Part shown: in pieces, positions 1 through 8,600 of the stretch
Layout: each line of letters begins with the position of its first letter
How positions within the stretch are numbered: position 1 is the first letter of the stretch
Assembly: GCA_002633025.1 (NCBI GenBank)
Contig: NMRB01000097.1
Span: 206,786-270,785, forward strand
From: Notospermus geniculatus
Lineage: Eukaryota > Nemertea > Pilidiophora > Heteronemertea > Lineidae
Direction of reading: 5' to 3'
DNA length: 64,000 bases
Notes under the pieces: model-generated
Told to the model about the DNA's origin: nothing
The model's input: the letters and a program-made list of their open reading frames with translations, nothing else
Database searches by the model: none
Made by a program: the position numbers and the translations under genes

Positions 1-4
1 TTAA

Positions 5-342
5 GGCCCGTCTACACGATCATACATTTGTTCAAAACATCCTCATACATTTGTATGATGATGTTCATGGACAGATATTTGATTGTGTAGGCTGTTTTCC
101 CAACAAACTTGAACAGCAACCAACATGTATGATGATGTTCAAATTTGTATGATGATGTTCATGGACAAATGTATGATCGTGTGGACTGTTTTCCCAACAA
201 ACCTGAACATGTATGATGATGTTCAAAATTTTAGCTGCATTGTCACAAGACAGAAATCGACAAACAAGCTTGGACATCATCATCATCATCATACAAATGT
301 ATGATGATGTTTTGAACAAATGTATGATCGTGTAGACGAGCC
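5..342. repeat. TIR (MITE-like) element with internal ATGATGTTCA repeats
   Basis: The left end (GGCCCGTCTACACGATCATA) and the reverse complement of the right end (GGCTCGTCTACACGATCATA) match over about 55 bp with few differences. The interior holds repeats of a TGTATGATGATGTTCA word and two copies of a segment containing GACTGTTTTCCCAACAAAC. No coding capacity is seen. Only four bases precede it in the window, so a target duplication cannot be judged. Confidence 0.75.
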
Positions 343-586
343 ATCCGTGTTTCAGTCTCTAAAATCCACGGCAAGCTGCTGGGTGGGGAAAATCGTACGG
401 GGCCCGGTGGATTTGTGACCTAGGCTTTAGGTTAACGATGTCGTTAAAACTGGTAAAATGCATAGTGTAACGGCTTCGAGAACATGGGTCCTCAACCGGA
501 CCAATTCCGTTTGCCAATCAACCTTGCTTTACGGCTTCCACGGCCGGCCGGAGATAAGCACCCGTGCGATCCGTCGAGTTGGATCA

Positions 587-741
587 GCCACAGGCGTCTC
601 ATACGTCTGTACTTGTAGGCGGAGGGGGAGGTTCTTCGGGACGATGGGGCTTACTACAATACGTGGTGTAGTAAGCCCCAGGGTCCCGAAGAACCCCCCT
701 CCCCCTACCAGTACAGACAGACGTATGAGACGCCTGTGGGC
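587..741. repeat. Fold-back (palindromic) element
   Basis: Two arms of about 70 bp are near-perfect reverse complements (left GCCACAGGCGTCTCATACGT, right ending ACGTATGAGACGCCTGTGGG) around a short loop near GTAGTAAGCCCC. It lies just beyond the stop codon of the minus-strand transporter, so it would fall in or near that gene's 3' UTR. A run of 16 G follows at 752-767. Confidence 0.8.
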
Positions 742-774
742 CAGCCAACTCGGGGGGGGGGGGGGGGTATTCGT

Positions 775-2383
775 TCATTCTGGATTCTGCTCGACATTCA
801 CACCCCCATGTTCCTCATCTTCCCCTCCCTCCATGGCTCTAACGGCGGCGTCGGCCTTCACGTACCACCTGGACACAGGAATGTGAACAGCTACTAACAT
901 AAATAAGCCTATGGCGGCCATGACGTAAAAAACTACGTCAGTGTACTGGACGTCAGGTTTTAAATCGATTGGACTAAATATTGATAAGTGGAAGACTGAG
1001 GAGAATGAATCCTCCTTCTAGCGTGAACATGAAAGTGGAGAGACCTGGAGGACATTGGAGGAGGCAGAAGGACATGAGGGTGCTGAATATGATGAACATC
1101 GCTAGGCCGGCGATGATGTACTGAGGAACTAACAGGAATACATGTAGGCCTATGTTCTGTTGGTGTTCCCAGATGATGACGGAGGCAACGACACCGGCCG
1201 TCAGTTGGGCGACACTGGAGAATACGAAACCGACCCTGAGTGATTTCAGCTGGTTCACCATATCGTGTTGCCACAAGTGATGTCCACCAAACCTCGTGAA
1301 GCATTCCATCAGGGGAACAATTACCAGGACCGGCATGAAGCGCATATTTGGGATGAGTACCGGTACGTCATCTTTGCTGCCGCCGCACTCGTAGGCCAAT
1401 ACAGAAGAATAGTACTTTAGAAGATAAAGAGTTATGACATGGGCAGCTGCGGCTGAGAGCAGCGGTACCATGATAACTCCTTTCCGGAATTTATGTCTGC
1501 GCAACATTCGTGCGTTCACGACCTCTTCAAAATTGTTGAGGCTGTTCTGATGAGTTTCGTATCGGTTGCGTCGTCTGCAAGTGACGTAGGCCGTAGCGAC
1601 ATTCATCAAGTCCTTAAAAGATTTCTTTCCTTTATCAGTGTTCTGCCTCACGTAGCTGACTTTCCCCAGTAAAAACACGGCCACGGAGAGTCCATCGACA
1701 CCCAAGAGCACTGCATGGTGGATAGTTTTGTAATATCTCGTGTCCTTCGCATGAAATGATGGTATGTAATTGTTCTCGAAAAAGAACCACTCAGTTATAA
1801 GTCCACAACTGAGAACAAATAATCCCCATCGTATCAACCTCGAAATAGACACCGGGGTGTTGTTGACCTGTTGTAATCCGAATGAGAACTGTGAAATGAT
1901 TGTGGATACTAGGCCAACGACTTTGGCTACAGCCCCAAAAACGTACACTGCAAAAAGTATATTCGATGTTGTTGGATCCACATTGGGTGTAACCTCCATC
2001 TTGAAAACTACACCAAACACCAGGAAACAACCAGCGGTTTTCAGACATAATCCAAAGAGGACGGCAGTGTACTTTCCAACGACGAGGTCGGTATACAATC
2101 CAACGAAAATTAGTATAACGTAGAGGATCATGCATGGGGCAATCTCTATGACGCGGCCTGTCATGTTGTTCAATTTGAAAAATGCGTCGACATCTTGCAT
2201 TAGGTAGTCGCTTGTAGTTTGGCTGCTGACAGATTGCAGGAACACGACCACCAGCAGGCATCCCACACCCCACTTCCTGGATCTCTTACACTGTTGATCG
2301 GCTGCGGGAAGCAGAGGGGTGTGCTCTAAATCGTCGGAAGGCATTTTCCTTGTGATGTCTGCGGTATAACTGTTGTTCCTCAC
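775..2383 (-). CDS. SLC15/POT-family proton-coupled oligopeptide transporter-like protein, frameshifted near its end
   Basis: POT/PTR (SLC15) proteins are 12-helix symporters that move di- and tripeptides or histidine with protons. The 469-codon reading frame shows several hydrophobic helices and POT-like stretches: VGLYTDLVVGKYTAV around residues 95-110 (family pattern D-x(3)-G-R/K-Y) and a segment ISQFSFGLQQ resembling the family's second signature. The N-terminus has an acidic dileucine motif (EHTPLL), the kind of signal that sends SLC15A3/A4 to lysosomes. ATG at 2383 gives the longest protein; ATG at 2344 (MPSDDLEHTP) is an equally plausible start. The frame stops at 974, but the neighbouring minus-strand frame from about 1010 down to the stop at 775-777 encodes another good helix (YTDVVFYVMAAIGLFMLVAV) and an acidic tail. 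This is best explained by a one-base indel near 975-1015, real or from the assembly. The family is fairly sure; the substrate is unknown. Confidence 0.8.
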
Positions 2384-2664
2384 TGAAGGACCTGCTTTTA
2401 TGCATTTTGAGCCATTCCGCTCCCATTATTTTATCAGTCTCCAAAATCTATTTTTGGTTGAACGTGATTTTCAACAGAAAGGTGAAGGAAAACACTAATT
2501 GGTCATGTTTCTTATTGGGCACAGACGTAAAAATCTTCCTCATTCAAAAGTGACTGAGAGTGTCTTTGTTCATTTACAATTAACAATGTACATGTACTTT
2601 AAAAATGCGTCCAATCCATTGACACAGATGAACACGATCTGAAAAATAATCGAATTCTTTAGGT

Positions 2665-3008
2665 GCGCTTCCACTACAAAAAAAGCCGGTATTTGTCCGC
2701 TCTTATTCTGCTTCCATTACAGAATTGAGATCAAGATTCGGAGTATGATCGGCTATGCTATCCGAACTAAATAGATCCGCACTTAATAGAACCGGACTTA
2801 TTAAACCCGGCAATTCTGTAATGGAAGCAGAATAAGAGCGGACAAATACCGGCTTTTTTGTAGTGGAAGCGCAACTTATGCTGTCAGAACTAAATACTAG
2901 TAGATCCGCACTTAATAGAACCGGTCCGGGACTTATTAAACCCGGCAATTCTCTAATGGAAGCAGAATAAGAGCGGACAAATACCAGCTTTTTTTGTAGT
3001 GGAAGCGC
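2665..3008. repeat. TIR element with a duplicated right half
   Basis: GCGCTTCCACTACAAAA at 2665 is matched by its reverse complement ending at 2872 and again at 3008. The arms match for about 65 bp. Positions 2873-3008 repeat the inner right portion (AGATCCGCACTTAATAGAACC), so the element is one TIR unit plus a second partial copy. It lies upstream of the transporter start. No reading frame of note. Confidence 0.8.
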
Positions 3009-3139
3009 AACTATAGATCGTAACCAATAAATAAGCCTGGTTTCATCCATCGTCTCTTCTTTTCTCGTTTCAGATCCTGTTCTACCACCAGCGACACACT
3101 CCGGTTTTCAAGGGAACAACCGAACCAACGACAGTCTTA

Positions 3140-3310
3140 TGCCCGTTGTACACGGTACAATTTTCTTGTACTAAAATTTATAAATGGGGCTTAAATGGGT
3201 GTTCACAATGCCTTTCAGCAAGGCAGTCGGTAGCCTATGACCGAAATCACCCTTCATGAGCCTCATTTATAATTTTTAGTACAAAAAAATCCTACCGTGT
3301 ACAACGGGCA
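3140..3310. repeat. MITE with TTA target duplication (Harbinger-like)
   Basis: The termini TGCCCGTTGTACACGGTA and CCGTGTACAACGGGCA are inverted repeats of about 45 bp, flanked by TTA at 3137-3139 and 3311-3313. A 3-bp TWA duplication is characteristic of PIF/Harbinger elements; that assignment rests only on the TSD. Confidence 0.75.
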
Positions 3311-3382
3311 TTAGACTGGTACCCGGTCGTCCAGGCAGCTTTTTAATCAGGACAGTGTTCGGTCTACGACAGTCGCATTAAC

Positions 3383-3647
3383 ATTCCGGGCCTATTGGGG
3401 CTTCAGTGTATAAATCCGCATGTGGGCATTTATTGAGCATATTCAGAAAATTGGATGAAAAATTTGATCGTGTACAGCGGGCATTAGGCTTCCCTTATGT
3501 CCGCTGTACACGATCAAATTTTTCATCCAATTTTCTGAATATGCTCGATAAAGGCCTACATGCGATTTTATACACTGAAGCCCCAATAGGCCCGGAATCT
3601 GAATTTCCAAAAAATTGGATGAAAAATTTGATCGTGTACAGCGGGCA
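3383..3647. repeat. Two head-to-head MITE copies forming a long palindrome
   Basis: The right copy (3498-3647) has TIRs TGTCCGCTGTACACGATC and GATCGTGTACAGCGGGCA and TTA on both sides (3495-3497, 3648-3650). The left part (3383-3483) is its inverted, truncated partner, ending in GCGGGCA followed by TTA. The 14-base spacer is TTAggcttcccTTA, so each copy kept a TTA. The family resembles the 3140-3310 element in its termini (TGYCCG...GTACACG). Confidence 0.75.
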
Positions 3648-3650
3648 TTA

Positions 3651-4300
3651 CATTGAAGTATACGGTATACCAAAACGCCGGATAACATGGCTTCACGGTC
3701 ATGAATCCTCGGGAAGCCTTTGTTAATCAGCATTTTCGTATACCGTATAGTGTTTGCACGTGACGTCACAGCGGCCATGTTGGAGGCATACAACAAAAGA
3801 ACAGACTTCCAAAACCATCGAAGTTAATCTCCGTAGACCGTGACTGGCGACAAATTCTTTTGTCCATATCGCCAACATGGCCACCGGTGCAAATACTCTA
3901 TACTTCTATGTACAGGAAGCCTTAGGCAAAAAACTATTTTGGTAATTACCCACCATGGTAAATCACTTATCGTCACACAACTCTGATTCCAGTCTTTTTC
4001 AAGCTCGTTTCACATGTAGTATATGTACATGTACTTAGACCCTATTGATTATATACCGAACATTTAAGCCCCTTTGTACTGAATGCAATAGACCAACAAT
4101 CACAACACTAGGGAAACGTGGACTCAAAAGTGGAAATGTGACACACCCTGTCGCAGACGATAAAACGTCCTCCAACTAATAGGACCAAGGCTAATAAGGA
4201 GTTTTATTTCGAATTTCACCCTTCCTCTGTTTTTTTGAGGAAAAGAGAAGGAAAATTTCATAAAAAAGGTAGGCTTTTTCCATATGGTTCTATTCACGTG
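3651..4300. other. Non-coding stretch
   Basis: No convincing gene, RNA or repeat structure is seen between the MITE pair and the fold-back H-element. This is part of the region between the divergently oriented transporter and the secreted-protein gene. Confidence 0.5.
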
Positions 4301-4598
4301 GTTGAAAGGATATTCAAGATACAGAAAAGCACAATTGACACACAAAATGATAATAAGCAAGAAGTCAATCTCCAGAATTCACGAATTTTCGACCCCAACC
4401 GGGGTCTTTTTCAAGTGGAACTTTACAATCTGAAACTCTAGAAAAGACTTTTCTAGAGTTTTCTAGAGTCTTCTAGAGTCTAGAGTCTTTTCTAGAGTTT
4501 CAGATTGTAAAGTTCCACTTGAAAAAGACCCCGGTTGGGGTCGAAAATTCGTGAATTCTGGAGATTGACTTCTTGCTTATTATCGTTGAAAGGATATT
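4301..4598. mobile_element. H-element, fold-back copy with 14-bp target duplication
   Basis: GTTGAAAGGATATT occurs at 4301-4314 and 4585-4598 and is read as a target-site duplication. Between them is a near-perfect palindrome with arms of about 95 bp. Each arm carries the hairpin word GACCCCAACCGGGGTC (or its complement) followed by GAAAATTCGTGAATTC. The loop is a TCTAGAGT-rich stretch near 4440-4500. The left edge (GCACAATTGACACACAAAATGATA) matches copies at 44.8 kb and 61.0 kb, so this is a dispersed family. The long TSD argues for retrotransposition or another staggered-cut mechanism rather than a classical DNA transposon. Confidence 0.75.
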
Positions 4599-4853
4599 AG
4601 TGAGGTTTCGTAAATCTGACGAAACACGAAGTACGAAATACGAAATTCAACTTCATTTCCAGGACCTAATGTATTTCTGGGGATGGTTGGTACCACAATG
4701 TCCCTGCTGCCAGTGCGTCTTTTAGCATATCATGTAAGACCGAGAGAGTTACATGGTGCATCTTGAAATTTCCAATTTGGAGAATTTTTTCCCATTTTGT
4801 GAAATTTTCCTAAAATGACATGACATTTTGTCTGATTTTTCGGCGACATTTCT

Positions 4854-5133
4854 AAGCCCGGTGGTCGAGTGGTTAGCGCGCTTGACTACCAAACTGTGCA
4901 ATGGGTCGGCGCGAGTTCGACTCCGGGCGAAGGCATATAATTGTGAAACAAAACTGTGAAACAAATTGAGGGTCCGTCGGATGGGACTAAAAGCCGTGGT
5001 CCCTTGTACCTGAGTGTCTATGCCAGGGCAAGTAAAAGACCCCACACAGGTGGACAGTAGCCTGTCGTGGACTCCATACCTCCGGCAAAAACCCAAGAGG
5101 GTTACGACGCCGGTAATGATATGATATGATATG
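4854..5133 (+). mobile_element. SINE-B, tRNA-derived retroposon
   Basis: The head is tRNA-like, with A box TGGTCGAGTGGTTAGCGC, an anticodon-arm-like segment and B box GCGAGTTCGACTCC; the variable-arm length suggests a Ser/Leu-type tRNA. The body contains GGGCAAGTAAAAGACCCC, shared with SINE-A, and the tail is a short TGATA repeat. ATTTCT at 4848-4853 and 5134-5139 is the likely TSD. Not a functional tRNA gene, because the acceptor stem does not close. Confidence 0.8.
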
Positions 5134-5627
5134 ATTTCTCAAAATGGGAAAAAATTTCTCCCAATTTGAGATATTGAAAAATTCGCGCAAAATGCCAAAA
5201 TTTCCCACTTCTTATTTTCCACTTTTATTTCTTACTCCCTTCGATAATATCCATCTGATGGCATCCTCTCCACACCATTAAGAATGGGGAACGCCCACGC
5301 TGGATAACTTGTGTCAGAAAGCGCGCAATATCCGACCCATGTCTAATGTCCAAAATCGTGTCCTATTCATACCTATATCCAGTCATGTGCAAACTTGCCA
5401 TTTAAGAGCTAATAATCGGCCTACCTGGGCCGACAAAAATGTTTCGAGCGGTCATGGGTTCGATTCCCATGACTGCACAGAACCATTCTGGCTCATTTTT
5501 CTGCGAATGTGCAAGCAGGTGTTTCTCATTTTTATTTTTTCAGATACATTGCTTGTTGGACCTTTTCAGGAATTAACAAGGCCTTCGCGATAACCTGCTC
5601 ATCACGTTTACTTCTTCCTATCTTTTC

Positions 5628-5629
5628 AG
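5628..5629 (+). other. Likely 3' splice site ahead of the large coding exon
   Basis: A pyrimidine tract (CTTCTTCCTATCTTTTCAG) ends in AG at 5628-5629, 19 bases before the ATG at 5649. This suggests a 5' UTR intron, with the first exon upstream and not identified. A second tract ending in CAG at about 5542 is an alternative. Confidence 0.5.
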
Positions 5630-5648
5630 GCCCAGAAAGACATAAAAA

Positions 5649-8600
5649 ATGAAAATAGCCCTTATTCTGATGGGCTGTGCACTGGCAGCAAATGCCCAGT
5701 TAAAACCGACGCTGACCAGTGGCGGCATGGGAGGTAACGGCATGAAACCAAAGAAGAAACCAGGAGCTGGTTTGGGAGGTGGTAATAACGGCATGAAACC
5801 AACGATGAAACCAGGAGCTGGCTTGGGCGGTGGTGATAACGGCAGGAAACCAACGATGAAACCAGGAGCTGGCTTGGGCGGTGGTGATAACGGCATGAAA
5901 CCAACGAAGAAACCAGGAGCTGGTTTGGGAGGTGGTGATAACGGCATGAAACTAACGATGAAACCAGGAGCTGGTTTGGGCGGTGGTGATAACGGTGGCG
6001 AGAAACCAGGACCCGAAACCAAATGGCCTCCAGTATTTTGGAGACCACCAATAGAAACCAAGGAATCGTGCGGTGACAAAAATGGTGATCGCGTGGATGG
6101 CGTTGATGCTATCACCAAAATCATTTCTGCTTTGGTGAATGCCCAAACGGGAGGGGCAGGTAATGGCGGGATGCAAGGAGGCATTGGTAATGGCAGCAAC
6201 ACGGGAGGCTCCGGTTCCGGCGACGGACACGACGGCGGCAAGGACTTGTATGAGACGGTGAAAGAGAACATCAGGGGGAAGATGAAAGAAACGGCTGACA
6301 GGATGAACACGTTCAGGGATGTCGCCAAGAAAATGTTCGGGAATGATGTCTTCGATGAGGTCGATCCTAAAGAACTGTTGAAAATGGGTCTACGGGCGTT
6401 GACTTACGCTGACAAATACGAAGAGGCTGTCAGGAACTATATATTCATGACGGAGAAAGCCATGACGATGTTGGCCGGTGACGTCGGTGATAAAACTGCT
6501 CAGGATGTCTTCTTGGAATTTGTCATAAGGTTGAACAAGGGGAACCTCACCGTTAACGCTCTAATGATGTTCAATAACCTTTTCTTTTCATATTGGGAGA
6601 GTTCGTTGGGTACAAAGTACCAGGTAGAACGTGATGCTTTGCTTGGTATTGCTCTTGAGAATATTATCTTTACTGAGCCTAAAGATAGGAATAAGGGCAA
6701 GAAGGGCGACTTGAGAAAATTGGCAATGAATATGATTGCCTCTTTTCAAGACAAGAAATCACCACTTCGAAAGCTCATGATGGAAATTGTTGAAGGTGTG
6801 CTAAAAATGTTTAACTTGGGTAACGTTGACGCCGACGACGTTCTAGAAAACTACGGGAAAGTTGTATTTGGTGACTGGACCAAAGACGTACAGGTTGAGT
6901 TCATGGCCACGACGCTCAAGAGCTGCGGCGGTTATGACGGTGTCGTAAAGATGTTCGTGAGGACACTTAAAGATCTGATGATGGATGAGAGACGGAAGAG
7001 GGACGCGCACGAAGATGATGATCATGATGGCGCAATGGGAAGGATGGAATGCAAAGCTCAGTTCAAGGTAATTGCAGACAAACTGAAAACAGATGTGGAT
7101 GCGTTGCCAGATGACATGAAGGTCAAGGTGAAGTTTATTTTCATGGCATTTGAGCAAATCCTGGAAGGCCAGGTGGACGATAACCTTAGGTGGCTTGCAA
7201 CGAAATTGGGCAAATTGGAGGCTGCGATCAAGGGGGATGGAGGTTCGAAACGAAAACCTGACGGTGGTAATGATATGGAAGAAGCTGCAATGAAGATAAT
7301 GAATGCTACCATGGACAAGGCGTCTCCTTACCGTCAAATGACAAAAGACGCTCTTCATAAGGTTCTTGAAACATTCGATCTCGATCAGTACGATGCTGGT
7401 CAATTACTTGATGCCTATACGGATATGGTAATGGCCGGTTCAAACAAGGAGGATGCGCGTAAGTTCATGGAGAACGCCGCCAAGATGTGCGGCAGTTATG
7501 ATCGGGTGTCAAAATTGTACACGAGGAAGCTTAGGGATATGTTCAATGGTACCGACAGGAGGAGGAGAGATGCCCACGTGGCCGATAGCTGTGACGGTGC
7601 TATCAAGATGATGGTGTCACTCTGGGACGGCGTCCGCGGCAGTATGGACAAAGTTGTCAAGGGTAAAGTCGGGAAGGTCTTCAAGACTCTCGTTGATTTT
7701 GAAGACGGTAAGGTTGATCCCAAGTACACGGATCTTGCAATTTACTTGGGCGAATTCTACGCCAGACTCTCCAAGGATAAGGACGGTAGTGGAATGTCGA
7801 AGCCGGGATCTGGGTCTGGGTACAGGAATGTCGCCACGAAGCTAGTTGAGGCGTGGACCGATGTGGATTCTGAGGCTTTTAAGAAGACGAAGGGGTTGAT
7901 GGCGATGGTTCTGAAAGCCTTCGATCTTGACACGTTTAACGCCGACGACGTCATGACAGATTACATGGCTCTTATGGTCGGCAATTCTAGCAAGGATGAT
8001 ATGGTAATGTGGATGGAAAACACGCTGAAGGAATGTGGAGGTTATATGAATTATGGGAATGCTTTCTATAAGAAGATGATGGAGATGCTGAGTGGTGACA
8101 TGATGAAGGGAGGTAGGCCTACTTCAGAAAGCACTTGTGACGTTTCGGATGCCGTTACGTTGGTTACAAACGCACTCAGTCCGCAGCCAGATGACATAAA
8201 ACACAAGATCAGGAAAGGTCTGAAGGTGGTGTATGGCTTCAGTGAAGGCAAGGTGGATTCTAAGTACATGGCGCTTGCGATGGCGATGAAGGACTACATG
8301 GACGGGTTCATGGTTGACGCCGGCGCGGAACCCAAACCAGAACCTGGAAAGGGAACGAGTATGAGGGATATTGCGGAGAGGATAATTGACTCGTTCATGG
8401 ACAGGACTTCAGATGTTCGCAAGAAATTGGTTGAAACGGTCCGTGAGGTTTTGAAGGCATTCAATATGAGTGTGTACGATGCTGAGAGTCTTCTCAGGGA
8501 GTACGAGCGCGTGGTACTAGGCAATTACAGCAGGGAGGCTGCGGTTTACTATATGGAGCAAATGCTGAAGGATTGCGGTGGTTATGACGGCTACAGCAAG

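Noticed and set aside
458-886. 142-codon plus-strand open frame
   Set aside because: It spans a fold-back element and a poly-G run and lies opposite the transporter's 3' end; the composition is low complexity and no domain is seen.
960-1304. Other minus-strand frames overlapping the transporter
   Set aside because: These are shadows; the frame with membrane helices and POT-like motifs is the real one.
5440-5490. tRNA T-arm-like palindrome (GTCATGGGTTCGATTCCCATGAC region)
   Set aside because: Only a B box-like hairpin is present; no A box, anticodon arm or acceptor stem, so no tRNA or SINE is called.
5618-6328. 236-codon minus-strand frame rich in PPPKPAPGF repeats
   Set aside because: It is the complement of the Gly/Lys/Pro repeats in the secreted-protein gene, which has the signal peptide and long open frame.
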